The notes under the pieces were generated by a model. That model saw nothing but the letters and a program-made list of their open reading frames with translations, did not search any database and was not told the origin of the DNA. A stretch of DNA of 64,000 bases from Orenia metallireducens (GTDB lineage Bacteria; Bacillota; Halanaerobiia; Halobacteroidales; Halobacteroidaceae): the NCBI RefSeq assembly GCF_001693735.1, contig NZ_LWDV01000009.1, forward strand, positions 727,565 through 791,564, given 5' to 3'. Position numbers and translations under genes: made by a program. Positions 54,823 through 63,738 of the stretch are shown here, piece by piece. Positions within the stretch are counted from its first letter, which is position 1; each line of letters starts with the position of its first letter.

Positions 54823-55506
54823 CTACTGTATCAATACTTTATCTTTAAACTCTTCCATCCCAACCCGATCAATAAATTCTCCTAAGCGTTCTCTCTTGTT
54901 TCCATTCTCTTTAAAGTAATTAATTACATTATCTATAATCTGCAAAGAATCTTCTCCAGTCTGATGTTCAGCTATAACTTGTCCCAATCTAGCTCTTACT
55001 CCACCATGACCCCCTGCATAGATATGAAAACCTTTAGCTGTACCCATTAATCCTAAATCTCTAAACTCTGTATCCATACACTTATTAACACAACCACTTA
55101 CTCCCATCTTAAACTTACCTGGTAGCTCTACACCATGATAACGCTTATCCAGCTCCATTCCCATCCCTACAGAGTCCTGTTGGCCCCTTTTACAGAAGGT
55201 AGTTCCTGGACAAAATTTAATACTTCGAACACAGACACCAATCGCATATCCTGGATCCATTTCTAAATCATTCCATACATTATCTATATCCTCTTCCTGC
55301 AACCCTACAATAGCTAGACGTTGTGAGCTAGTTGCTTTAACTGCTGCAGCATTATATTTCTTAGCTATTTCACCAATCTTAATCAAGTCATCAGGATTTA
55401 AGATTCCTCCTGGACTATGGGGCGCAATTGCATAAGTTCCATCACGCTGTAAGACTGCCCCTTTTGCCAATAAATCTTTCTTAGTTCCTTGATTCTTCAC
55501 ATCCAT
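54823..55506 (-). CDS. Small siroheme/[4Fe-4S] sulfite reductase-like protein, copy 2
   Basis: 227 aa, paralogous to the gene 112 bp downstream. Cluster motifs are CVRSIKFCPGTTFCKRGQQDS and MGVSGCVNKCMDTEFRDLGLMG. The two differ at the residues following the second pair (SCTAPA against KCMDTE), suggesting different substrates or partners. AAGGAGGTAAACAT precedes the ATG. It probably heads a two-gene unit. Confidence 0.8.
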   Translation of the reverse strand: MDVKNQGTKKDLLAKGAVLQRDGTYAIAPHSPGGILNPDDLIKIGEIAKKYNAAAVKATSSQRLAIVGLQEEDIDNVWNDLEMDPGYAIGVCVRSIKFCPGTTFCKRGQQDSVGMGMELDKRYHGVELPGKFKMGVSGCVNKCMDTEFRDLGLMGTAKGFHIYAGGHGGVRARLGQVIAEHQTGEDSLQIIDNVINYFKENGNKRERLGEFIDRVGMEEFKDKVLIQ

Positions 55507-55626
55507 ATGTTTACCTCCTTAGATATAATTAATCAAAATTAGTATCTGGAGGTAAAATTAAATTTATACTTATCTTAATTAAATATAATACTTAATAACT
55601 TCAATCTAGAGAATGTCACTTAATGG

Positions 55627-55725
55627 GGATAGTGCGACACTTTAGTAATCAGTAACGAGTGACGTGTAACGAGTAAAAGCCTCTTCTCGTCACTAATTAC
55701 TCATCACTCGTTACTGTCCTAATAT
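55627..55725. repeat. Composite palindromic repeat
   Basis: GGGATAGTGCGACACTTTAG is followed by GTAACGAGTGACGTGTAACG and, after a 30-bp gap, its approximate complement. It joins the MITE-like end word and the GTAAC/GTGAC palindrome family in one place. Confidence 0.5.
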
Positions 55726-55744
55726 CTTTATATTATCTCACTCA

Positions 55745-56386
55745 CTATATAGTAAAGATATCCTCATACTGATCAGCTAAAACCTTTCTTTCATGCTTAA
55801 TCTCTGAATTAACCGTTGTGATAAAGCTTTCTATCCAATTGCTATATAACTTATGCATTAGCTCTACTGGAGCTTGGGCTGCTTTCCAGAATTCGATATG
55901 GAGTTTAATATTATGCCTCCATACAATTATATCTTCTTCACTTTTAACTACAGCAGATAGTCTATCACAAGGCATTCTCTCCACTAGAGTATTCTTTAAT
56001 AATTCAAAGGCAGTCCTTAAGTCATTACTCTTAATCTCCTTTAATCCTTCTTGTGCTAAAGCTGCTCCATTTTGACGGTAAGTATCTACTAATAATTCTT
56101 GATCATCATATTTATCCTTTAACTCTCTAACTAGAGCTGCTTCTCTACTTTGAGCTGTGCTAATTGCTCCCTCTAACCAGGGATGGATATGACTCTCACC
56201 AATCAAATCTTCTAATGGTGTATCACCCTTTAACTCTCCATACTCTTCTCTAACTTTGGATACAATCCCTTCAACATCTTGACCATATTTCTCTTTAAAA
56301 GCATCAACCAACTCAACCTCTCTATCTTCAACTACCTTAATCTGGTCATATAACCAATAATGAATATGTCCTAATACTAAACTCAT
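55745..56386 (-). CDS. Helical protein of unknown function near the sulfite genes
   Basis: 213 aa, not recognised. Two similar segments, LGHIHYWLYDQIKVVEDREVELVDAFKEKY (N-term) and IGESHIHPWLEGAISTAQSREAALVRELKDKY (about 63-94), suggest an internal duplication of a four-helix unit with conserved HxH/H and Glu. A His/Glu-rich helical bundle could hold metal, as in hemerythrin-like folds, but I cannot show it. It stands alone between the sulfite reductase pair and a lipoprotein. Confidence 0.5.
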   Translation of the reverse strand: MSLVLGHIHYWLYDQIKVVEDREVELVDAFKEKYGQDVEGIVSKVREEYGELKGDTPLEDLIGESHIHPWLEGAISTAQSREAALVRELKDKYDDQELLVDTYRQNGAALAQEGLKEIKSNDLRTAFELLKNTLVERMPCDRLSAVVKSEEDIIVWRHNIKLHIEFWKAAQAPVELMHKLYSNWIESFITTVNSEIKHERKVLADQYEDIFTI

Positions 56387-56633
56387 TTAACCCACTCCTT
56401 TTATATATTTAAGTAATCTAACTTTCTCATCTCTTGGTTAATCTAATTATGCCAGAATAATAATCTTAGTTCCTTGATTTACATCACATACTGGAATATT
56501 TTTTAGATATTTGATAAAGTTTTTATCTAATTTTTTGCTTCTTAAGTAAAGTTAAAAGATGTCAGCATAGAGAGATATTGAGACAGTAACTAGTGATGAG
56601 TAGATGGAAAAAATTATCGGTGAATTTTCCTAT

Positions 56634-57308
56634 CTACTCTAGACTACCATAGCTTTTCAGTTTAGAAGTAACTTGATAATCCTCCCCTCTGCTCTCTAAC
56701 ATAATCAGTCCAATATTCTTAGCATAGTATTCATAGCTCTCAAAATCTCTATCTTCTTCTATAGAAGCGACCTTGACTTTAACTACATCATAGAAGTTAC
56801 CTGCTGGAGTTGTTAGCTGTTCATCTATCGCTACAATCTCCCTTCTCTTCTTAGCATTATCCCATTTTTCTCCAACCTTAAGAGGTGATTTTAAGATAAC
56901 CTCTTTAGCATCAGCTTTATCATCTACCTCATTTAATAGATTAGTATCACTATAAAACTCAGGGTTTTCCTGAAGAAGAACCATTTCTTCTTTCTCTACT
57001 CGATAAACAGAAGCTATCTCTGTTCCACCATTATTTTTGTGAACCTGTATTAGATTATCTTTGACAAACTTTGTCTCAGTCGTAAAGGTAGCATATTCAT
57101 TCCCTTCACCTTGATACTTATAAAGCATACCCTCTCTGATAGGAAGATAAGCCCTCAAATCAACTTCTGTCTGCTGGTCAATTCTATTTTCAACTTGATT
57201 ATCATCGTTATTATCTCCTTCTACTATTTTATTTGCTGAACACCCTAATAAAAACTGTAAAACAAAGACAACAATTACCAGTTTATGCCCTTTAAAAAAT
57301 TTACTCAC
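56634..57308 (-). CDS. Lipoprotein of unknown function
   Basis: 224 aa. The signal peptide ends in a lipobox LLGC (C23). The mature part is beta-rich (YLPIREGMLYKYQGEGNEYATFTTETKFV … VGEKWDNAKKRREIVAIDE … VKVKVASIEEDRDFESYEYYAKNIGLIM). This layout is seen in many clostridial surface lipoproteins without a known function. GTG start after GGGAGGAGATTAAA. Confidence 0.7.
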   Translation of the reverse strand: MSKFFKGHKLVIVVFVLQFLLGCSANKIVEGDNNDDNQVENRIDQQTEVDLRAYLPIREGMLYKYQGEGNEYATFTTETKFVKDNLIQVHKNNGGTEIASVYRVEKEEMVLLQENPEFYSDTNLLNEVDDKADAKEVILKSPLKVGEKWDNAKKRREIVAIDEQLTTPAGNFYDVVKVKVASIEEDRDFESYEYYAKNIGLIMLESRGEDYQVTSKLKSYGSLE

Positions 57309-57387
57309 TTTAATCTCCTCCCTTTTAAATAAGTATTTCTCTTATTAGAAGCAAATATTAAAGCTCTAATAATATAACTCCAAATAC

Positions 57388-58065
57388 TCATGTCCACTCT
57401 CTTAATCTCTCTATATCTAAGATGGTAATCTGAGTATTGCCAACCTTGATTACTTCTTCCCGCTCTAGCTCCTTTAAAAAACGGCTTACTGTCTCCCGAC
57501 TAGCACCAATCATTAAGGCTAACTCTCTTTGGCTCAAATTTAGATCAATCTTAATCCCCTGTCTATTCTTCTCACCATAATCTCTAGCAAGCTTCCACAA
57601 CCTACTAGCAACACGAGGTCCTGTCTTCTTTAATCCCAAATTTCTCAATTGACGATAGCTCTGCCTTAATTTTAAAGATAATGAATTAAATAACTGGAGA
57701 GTTAAAACAAAGTTATCTTCCATCATTCTTAATAAGCTGGTGATATTAATTAAAATCAGCTCCCCAGCCTCTAACATCTCTGCAGTGATAGAGCTTTTGC
57801 GCCTATCTAAAGAGATTTCATTGATAATATCCCCCTCTTCTAGAATATGTATTATCTTCTCCTTCCCACTTGAAGTAAATTTAGATATCTTCACCTTACC
57901 CTCTACAACAATATAGAGATAATCAACTTCATCGCCATCAAAAAAGATTATCTCCCCTTGATGATAATGCCTTAGGATAGCTTTTTGAGAGATAGCTAAG
58001 ATAACCTTTTCATCTAAATCATTAAATTGGTCAAATCTTTCTATTATTCTTTTAATTTTATCCAT
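57388..58065 (-). CDS. Crp/Fnr-family transcriptional regulator
   Basis: 225 aa. A cyclic-nucleotide-binding-type beta barrel (about 10-125, IIFFDGDEVDYLYIVVEGKVKISKFTSSGKEKIIHILEEGDI) precedes a C-terminal HTH (LSQRELALMIGASRETVSRFLKELE). The recognition helix SRETVSR (R190, E191, R195) equals the E. coli CRP residues that read TGTGA. There is no N-terminal Cys set for an Fe-S cluster, so it is not Fnr-like in sensing. Boxes TGTGA-N6-TCACA lie upstream of asrA and the formate/nitrite channel gene, so those are likely targets. Confidence 0.87.
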   Translation of the reverse strand: MDKIKRIIERFDQFNDLDEKVILAISQKAILRHYHQGEIIFFDGDEVDYLYIVVEGKVKISKFTSSGKEKIIHILEEGDIINEISLDRRKSSITAEMLEAGELILINITSLLRMMEDNFVLTLQLFNSLSLKLRQSYRQLRNLGLKKTGPRVASRLWKLARDYGEKNRQGIKIDLNLSQRELALMIGASRETVSRFLKELEREEVIKVGNTQITILDIERLREWT

Positions 58066-58116
58066 TATACTTCACCTATTCCACCTTTTTGTTACCCTTT
58101 ATTATCTCCTGATACA

Positions 58117-58155
58117 AAAAAAGTAAAAGCTCAAGGGTAAGTTTCCCTTGAGCCT
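58117..58155 (-). terminator. Terminator after asrC
   Basis: GGCTCAAGGGAAACTTACC and CCTTGAGC with TTTTACTTTTTTT on the minus strand. It ends the asrABC operon, 9 bp after asrC. Confidence 0.85.
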
Positions 58156-58163
58156 ATTTTAAA

Positions 58164-59168
58164 CTATTTGCCTACCTTTTTAAAGTTATTACTTACATTG
58201 GTCTTATATCCAGGCCAATCGATATGCTCAGCCACTCTACATTCAGGGTTCAACTCTACCCCTTCTAGGACATACTCTTTAAAGACTTGGAAGCCAGTCC
58301 TATCTACAATATATCCAACATGCTCTTTAGGTAAGCTACGATCAATATACTCATCTACATAATCATAGGTCTTATTGATAATATCGATGATAGCATCCTC
58401 AGTTACCCATTCTAAGAAAGGCATAGCTAGACGTGGATTTCTCTTTCCTGTACGCCCCATAATCAATAACTTATAATACTTCTTACTAGTATCTCTAGTC
58501 CAAGCATTGGTAGGACATTTAGCGATACATTCTCCACAACCGATACATTTATCCTCATCACGAACAACCTTATAGTTCTTAAACTCTAATGCTCCAGTTG
58601 CTCGCTTCTGACAGTTCTTCACACAAGCTCCACAGCTAATACAGCGATAAGCATCATAGACAGGTAAGTCCATTCCTAAGACACCAAAGTCCTGCATATG
58701 TGCCTTGATACAGTCATTTTGACATCCAGAAACTGCAATTTTAACATGATAATCATTAGGGAAAATATTCTTCTCTATTCTTTGAGCCAATTTAGTAGTA
58801 TTATACTTGGCATAACGGCAGACCTTATTACCGATACAAGCTGATACATTACGAGTTCCAGCAGCAGGATAACCATCCTCTGGATTTCCGATATCTACAC
58901 CAATGCCAGCTTCCATTCCCTCGATTAAAGGTGCTACCTTCTTATTTACTTCCTCTACCATATTCATCGGAATTCCTGTAATCTCAAAGCCTTGACGGGT
59001 AGTAATATGGAGATTTCCATCTCCATAAGTTTCAGCAATCTCTTGTAAAATTGTTAGATATTTAGCCTCTAAATGCCCCCCTGGTACTCTAACCCTTAAG
59101 GCAGTAACTCCTCTGTCCTTTGTAATCCGATAAGCATTCTTCTTAAACTCTTTAACATTTAATGACAT
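58164..59168 (-). CDS. asrC: Anaerobic sulfite reductase subunit C
   Basis: 334 aa, the siroheme catalytic subunit that reduces sulfite to sulfide. The siroheme/[4Fe-4S] motifs are NVSACIGNKVCRYAKYN and VSGCQNDCIKAHMQDFG. They surround an inserted ferredoxin with two clusters, CISCGACVKNCQKRATG and CIGCGECIAKCPTNAW. The order and length match AsrC. It is the third gene of asrABC, 15 bp after asrB. Confidence 0.95.
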   Translation of the reverse strand: MSLNVKEFKKNAYRITKDRGVTALRVRVPGGHLEAKYLTILQEIAETYGDGNLHITTRQGFEITGIPMNMVEEVNKKVAPLIEGMEAGIGVDIGNPEDGYPAAGTRNVSACIGNKVCRYAKYNTTKLAQRIEKNIFPNDYHVKIAVSGCQNDCIKAHMQDFGVLGMDLPVYDAYRCISCGACVKNCQKRATGALEFKNYKVVRDEDKCIGCGECIAKCPTNAWTRDTSKKYYKLLIMGRTGKRNPRLAMPFLEWVTEDAIIDIINKTYDYVDEYIDRSLPKEHVGYIVDRTGFQVFKEYVLEGVELNPECRVAEHIDWPGYKTNVSNNFKKVGK

Positions 59169-59183
59169 GTTTTTCTCCCCTCC

Positions 59184-59984
59184 TTAATCGACTAAGTTCT
59201 TAGCTTTTGTATAGTTAAAAACTGGTCCTTCGACACAGATATAAGTATCATCCATCTTACAGTGACCACATTTACCAATTCCACAGGACATCTTCCGTTC
59301 AAAGGATACCCAGATTTGTTCCTCCTTGATATCATGCTTCATAAACTCTAAACTAGTGAACTTCATCATAATTGGAGGTCCAACGATAACAACTGACCTA
59401 TTAGCTACATTATCAAAATCAACCCGATCAACAATATCGGTTACTAATCCTACATTACCTGTCCAATCCTCATCACCTTCATCAACAGTTAAGATTACAT
59501 TGATATGGTCTGCTCTTTCCCATTTAGCAATCTCATCAGCAAATAAGATATTAGCTGGATTTTTAAAACCTAATAATAGAGTTAATGAGTTAACCTCTTT
59601 AGAATTTCTATAGAAATAATTGATAATACTCTTAACTGGTGCCAAACCAGTTCCTCCTGCTGCAATTACCAAATCCTTTCCTCTATATTCTTCTATTGGA
59701 AATCCATTTCCGTAAGGTCCCCGAATCCCTAATTTATCTCCAACCTCTAAGTGAGCAATTTGATTAGTTACTTTACCCACATGGCGAATAGTCAAATCTA
59801 TATAGCCTTCACCAAAATCACTGACTGAGATTGGACATTCTCCTACCTTAGGAATAGATACTTCAACAAACTGTCCATTATCAACATCTAAATCTATTGC
59901 TAAACGATAAGTGTAGTCTACTTCACTTTCAGGTCTAATACTAATGATCTCTACTGTTGTTGGTATATATGGGTTATTAGCCAT
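59184..59984 (-). CDS. asrB: Anaerobic sulfite reductase subunit B
   Basis: 266 aa, an FAD/NAD(P)-binding electron-transfer subunit of the ferredoxin-NADP reductase fold. LTIRHVGKVTNQI and GIRGPYGNGFP bind flavin, VIAAGGTGLAPVKSIINYF binds the nucleotide, and the C-terminal CGIGKCGHCKM with a later Cys binds [2Fe-2S]. It passes electrons from NAD(P)H to AsrC through AsrA. It overlaps asrA by 8 bp, indicating translational coupling. Confidence 0.95.
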   Translation of the reverse strand: MANNPYIPTTVEIISIRPESEVDYTYRLAIDLDVDNGQFVEVSIPKVGECPISVSDFGEGYIDLTIRHVGKVTNQIAHLEVGDKLGIRGPYGNGFPIEEYRGKDLVIAAGGTGLAPVKSIINYFYRNSKEVNSLTLLLGFKNPANILFADEIAKWERADHINVILTVDEGDEDWTGNVGLVTDIVDRVDFDNVANRSVVIVGPPIMMKFTSLEFMKHDIKEEQIWVSFERKMSCGIGKCGHCKMDDTYICVEGPVFNYTKAKNLVD

Positions 59985-60996
59985 TATTCTTTCCCTCCTT
60001 AATAGCTTGGTTCAATTTCTTGATTGCTCCTACAAAGGAGATGTATTGAGGGCAGACATCTTCACAACGTCCACAGCCTACACACATATCAATATCAAAT
60101 CTCTTACGAAAGTCATATATCTTATGCAAGGTCTTAAATCTCATTCTATCTCCGTAAGTCGTTCTAAAGTCATGGCCTCCAGCCATCTCTGTATATCCAT
60201 CGATATGGCAGCCAGCCCAGACTCTTCTTCTCTCCCCTATATTCTCATTATCTTGATAAGAGATATCCTGCATCGTCCAACAGCTACAGGTTGGACAGAC
60301 TGTATTACAGCGTCCACAGCCAATACAACGTTTACTGTACTCTTTCCAAATCTCTGAATCGAATAAATCTGTTGTAATATCCTCCAATGCAGGTACTTCA
60401 ACCTGCTGCTTATTCTCTTGAATAAATTCTGGGCTATAGTCAGTACTTTCTTTATCAACAAAAACCTCCGCTAATTCATCATCTTTAACTTCACAGAAAA
60501 TTTCTTCATCGCTAACTCTGATAAATACTGAATAATCATCAGTCCTATTCGTTCCCATTGAAACACAGAAACAGGAGTCAAATCCTTCTGTACATTCTAC
60601 TACTACAAATTTAACCTTCTCTCTTAATCTCTTATAATAGATATCCTCTTGTGGTCCATTCTCTAAAAAGATCTTATCCAAACGTTTGAAGGCATTTACT
60701 TCACAAGGTCTTAAAAAGACCAATACCTTCTCACCCTTATCCTCAGCTTCGATATACTCATTACCATTGAAATAGAATAAAGTCTGAGTAATTGGAAATA
60801 CAACCTCTTTTGGAGAATATTTAGTCTTAGAATTAAAATCAATCTCCTCTAAAGAGCTTACTCTATCATAAAGTACCAAATCAGTATCTGAAAAGGTTCC
60901 TTTATCTTTTTTTCTAGTCGGAGCATAGATTTTATAGTCCTCTTGCAACTTACTTAAAATATCATCAAATTCACTTCTTTTTACTCTGTATGACAT
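59977..60996 (-). CDS. asrA: Anaerobic sulfite reductase subunit A
   Basis: 339 aa, the ferredoxin-like electron-transfer subunit. The N-terminal DUF is followed by two [4Fe-4S] motifs, CIGCGRCNTVCPTCSCW and CVGCGRCEDVCPQYISF. First gene of asrABC. A leader of about 260 bp precedes it, with a CRP-type box at 61113 and another at 61295. The promoter most likely starts transcription near 61260. Confidence 0.95.
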   Translation of the reverse strand: MSYRVKRSEFDDILSKLQEDYKIYAPTRKKDKGTFSDTDLVLYDRVSSLEEIDFNSKTKYSPKEVVFPITQTLFYFNGNEYIEAEDKGEKVLVFLRPCEVNAFKRLDKIFLENGPQEDIYYKRLREKVKFVVVECTEGFDSCFCVSMGTNRTDDYSVFIRVSDEEIFCEVKDDELAEVFVDKESTDYSPEFIQENKQQVEVPALEDITTDLFDSEIWKEYSKRCIGCGRCNTVCPTCSCWTMQDISYQDNENIGERRRVWAGCHIDGYTEMAGGHDFRTTYGDRMRFKTLHKIYDFRKRFDIDMCVGCGRCEDVCPQYISFVGAIKKLNQAIKEGKNNG

Positions 60997-61112
60997 ACAC
61001 TTTCACCTACCCTTTGATTTTTTCAAACTCAACCTCGATTGTGAATTAATTCATTAAGCACTCGACAGCTTTACACTTATTCTTTATCCTAGCATAATTT
61101 TAAGTTGAAGTT

Positions 61113-61128
61113 TGTGATAAAACTCACA
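61113..61128 (-). promoter_or_regulatory. CRP-type box 1 upstream of asrA
   Basis: TGTGATAAAACTCACA, a perfect TGTGA-N6-TCACA dyad 117 bp upstream of the asrA start. Confidence 0.7.
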
Positions 61129-61258
61129 TTAGCAAGTACTTTACCATCACCACCACTAAAATTTATAATATCAAAGTTTATTTCCTTATTTTGTGAAAAT
61201 AAACACTATATATTTTAAAAAAATTTAAACTCATTTTTAAAAAGATTGTTCTTTTCTT

Positions 61259-61310
61259 CACAACTATATAGTATCATATCATCTCTTTTAATGTTGTGAT
61301 TAATCTCACT
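61259..61310 (-). promoter_or_regulatory. Probable asrABC promoter with CRP-type box 2
   Basis: TGTGATTAATCTCACT (61295-61310) is followed on the minus strand by ATGATACTAT (-10 region), placing the box near -42. The flanking sequence resembles that at 63620-63661. Confidence 0.55.
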
Positions 61311-61467
61311 TTTAAGGTAAATAATAATGGTTATCATTTATCCCACTTGTTTATATCCCCTCCTGTACTAATAGAAAAACTGCTACAATAGATTGATATT
61401 TAGACACTTTTAGAACTCAGTGTATAGTATAAAGTTGAAAATTAAGAAATAAATTTAAAATTTCAAA

Positions 61468-61555
61468 CCTCACCCTAGCCCTCTCCTACCTTAGGAGAGG
61501 GAACAAAAAGATTTTGTCCTCCTTCTCCTAAGGTAGGAGAAGGGGTTAGGGGATG
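61468..61555. repeat. Long imperfect palindrome
   Basis: CCTCTCCTACCTTAGGAGAG … CTCCTAAGGTAGGAGAAGG is a near-perfect inverted repeat of about 80 bp. A degenerate copy lies at 52728-52925. The 668-bp gap from 60997 to 61664 has no gene; it holds this repeat, the asr promoter and the HAD-gene terminator. Confidence 0.7.
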
Positions 61556-61614
61556 AGGTATCAAAGTGTCGCTTTATCACCATAATCTGATATCAAACTC
61601 CACACAGAAAATAA

Positions 61615-61650
61615 AAAAACAGTTTACTGTAATTACAGTAAACTGTTTTA
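61615..61650 (-). terminator. Terminator after the HAD phosphatase gene
   Basis: AAACAGTTTACTGTAATTAC with its complement and a run of T on the minus strand; a 13-bp stem. Confidence 0.85.
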
Positions 61651-61664
61651 ATTAATTTTATCCA

Positions 61665-62486
61665 TTAAGCAATTGATCTCTTAGCGAAAATAAACTCCTC
61701 AATTACTTTAGCAACTCCACCCTCCATATTACTTGTAGTAATATAGTCTGCTTCTTTCTTAAGCTGATCATTAGCATTATCTACAGCAACACCTAATCCT
61801 GCATATTGGATCATAGTTAAATCATTATAACCATCACCAATAGCAATTACTTGATTTTGTCTAACCCCTAGACGATCCGCTAATTTTGCTAACATAGCCC
61901 CCTTATCAACCCCTTTAGCAGTAAACTCAAGGAAAAATGGTTTTGAACGAAACAAGTTAACCTTTGATTCTAAAAGTGGACGAAGTCGATCTTCTACCTC
62001 TTTAAGATAAGCTGGCTCTTCCAACATTAAAGCCTTAACTGGATTTGATCTAACCTTATCTGCTAAATCTTCAACTTCAATAATCTCCATCCCAGTTAAG
62101 TCATACTCAATCTCTGTATACTTGTTATTCTTAGTAGTTATAATATCATCACCAATATAAGTATGATAAAAAACCTGATGCTCTTGACTGATCTTATGTA
62201 ACTCTAAAGCCAACTCTTGTGATAGGCAGTTTTCAAAGATTACCTCATCCTTAGCACAATCGATCACAATTGAACCATTATAAGATAAGATATAGCCTCC
62301 GTACTCTTTAAGATTTAGCTCCTTAGCAAATTTTTTCATAGCATAAGTAGGACGACCTGAAGCTAACACAATAGTAGTACCAGATTTTTGAGCCTCCATA
62401 ATAGCCTCTTTAGTCTTCTCTGAAATCTTCTGATCATCTGTTAATAATGTATCATCCATATCCATTGCAATCATTTTGTACTCCAT
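61665..62486 (-). CDS. Cof-type HAD phosphatase
   Basis: 273 aa from ATG at 62486 (AGAGGGG, 8 nt; upstream in-frame Met at 62516 lacks a site). HAD motifs: IAMDMDDTLL (nucleophile D), LASGRP (S/T motif), K in VKALML/RSKPFF region, and VIAIGDGYNDLTMIQYAGLGVAV (motif IV). The long C2 cap is typical of the Cof/YbiV family, which dephosphorylates sugar phosphates or pyridoxal/flavin phosphates. The substrate is unknown. Confidence 0.9.
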   Translation of the reverse strand: MEYKMIAMDMDDTLLTDDQKISEKTKEAIMEAQKSGTTIVLASGRPTYAMKKFAKELNLKEYGGYILSYNGSIVIDCAKDEVIFENCLSQELALELHKISQEHQVFYHTYIGDDIITTKNNKYTEIEYDLTGMEIIEVEDLADKVRSNPVKALMLEEPAYLKEVEDRLRPLLESKVNLFRSKPFFLEFTAKGVDKGAMLAKLADRLGVRQNQVIAIGDGYNDLTMIQYAGLGVAVDNANDQLKKEADYITTSNMEGGVAKVIEEFIFAKRSIA

Positions 62487-62627
62487 AATTTTCCCCTCTC
62501 TGAATCTATCTAGCAATTCTTATATTTTTAGCTCCTTAATTGATAAGACATAGCTTCAATCTAGGATTATCCTTAATAAATATTAGATAAAAATAAAATG
62601 AATCCTTCTAAAAATTTCAAATAATCA

Positions 62628-62665
62628 AAAAGAAAGCTAGTTTAAACTAGCTTTCTTCTTTAAAT
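62628..62665 (-). terminator. Terminator after the formate/nitrite transporter gene
   Basis: GAAAGCTAGTTTAAACTAGC with TTTCTTTTTG on the minus strand. Confidence 0.85.
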
Positions 62666-62674
62666 CATATTAAA

Positions 62675-63493
62675 TTAGGCCATTTTCTTAGCTTCTTGCT
62701 CAACTTTTAAGCTTTGAGAACTATTTGAGACATAGAAGTATACTGCTCCAATTAATATTGCTCCACCAACCATATTTCCTAAGGTTACAGGTATTAGATT
62801 TCTAAAATATCCTGCAACTGCAATTGTTTCAGGATGACCTGGAATAAATAATCCCATTGCTAATAAGGTCATATTAGCAACACTATGTTCAAATCCACTA
62901 CCGATAAAAGCAAATAGACACCAAAAAATTAGAATTAATTTAGATACTTCATTTTTAGCTTTCATCCCCATCCAGATTGCCAAAGTAACTAACATATTAC
63001 ACAAAATACCTCTAAAGAATAACTCAGAGATTGGTGCATTCATCTTTCCGGCTGTTGCCCCTAAAATTAATGTAGATGTTGGAGCATTACTAATCAATCC
63101 AGTCTTAAAAATTAACCAAGCAACTCCAATAGACCCAACTAAATTACCTAAGTAACACCAGAACCATAATTTAAATACATCTTTAATTCTTACTTCTCCA
63201 GATAACCAACCAACTGTCATTATTAAATTATTTCCTGTAAATAGTTCAGAACCTGCAAAGATAACCAAGGTTAAAGCTACACCAAAACTTGCTCCCATTA
63301 TAGTCTTAACCATCGGAGAACCTGCCGCCTTTAATGGTGCTCCAATAGAGAAGATTAACATAATCCCCAAGCCTACAAAAGCTCCTGCAAGCATAGATAG
63401 CACAAAGTATCTAGACAAGTCATTGTTCATAAATTCCACTTTCTTCTTAGCAGCTATAGCTACTTTGTCAGTTGTCTCTTTAAACATCTTCAT
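62675..63493 (-). CDS. Formate/nitrite channel family protein (FocA/NirC/HSC)
   Basis: 272 aa with six membrane helices. FNT signatures: AGAFVGLGIMLIFSIG, FAGSELFTGNNLIM (central helix break) and IGSGFEHSVANM with the conserved pore His. The family moves small anions such as formate, nitrite or hydrosulfide through a pentamer. Because it shares a Crp-type box and region with asrABC, export of HS- or import of nitrite is plausible; substrate cannot be told. A CRP-type promoter lies upstream at 63612-63661. Confidence 0.9.
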   Translation of the reverse strand: MKMFKETTDKVAIAAKKKVEFMNNDLSRYFVLSMLAGAFVGLGIMLIFSIGAPLKAAGSPMVKTIMGASFGVALTLVIFAGSELFTGNNLIMTVGWLSGEVRIKDVFKLWFWCYLGNLVGSIGVAWLIFKTGLISNAPTSTLILGATAGKMNAPISELFFRGILCNMLVTLAIWMGMKAKNEVSKLILIFWCLFAFIGSGFEHSVANMTLLAMGLFIPGHPETIAVAGYFRNLIPVTLGNMVGGAILIGAVYFYVSNSSQSLKVEQEAKKMA

Positions 63494-63611
63494 CTCTCCC
63501 TTATTATTTAATCACTTTGTGAAAATTGACACTAGTTTAATAAAAAATTTAATTCTATAAAAAATAGCATATTCCTAACTAAAAACCAATTAGTTCTTGT
63601 TCTCACTTTCA

Positions 63612-63661
63612 CAATCTGATGATACCATATCTATCTTCTTAGTGTTGTGATATATCTCACA
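63612..63661 (-). promoter_or_regulatory. Probable Crp-dependent promoter of the channel gene
   Basis: The perfect palindrome TGTGATATATCTCACA (63646-63661) is followed on the minus strand, about 20 bp on, by TATGGT as -10. This puts the box near -40, the class II position. The resemblance to 61259-61310 argues for shared control. Confidence 0.65.
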
Positions 63662-63711
63662 ATAAGAGTAGAAATATACTCACTTGCTGATTGAATTACT
63701 AGTTAGAATTA

Positions 63712-63737
63712 CAAAAGCATCCAAATGGATGCTTTTT
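63712..63737 (-). terminator. Terminator at the right end of the window
   Basis: AAAAAGCATCCATTTGGATGC with TTTTGTAAT on the minus strand. It ends the partial gene that enters from the right. Confidence 0.85.
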
Positions 63738-63738
63738 A

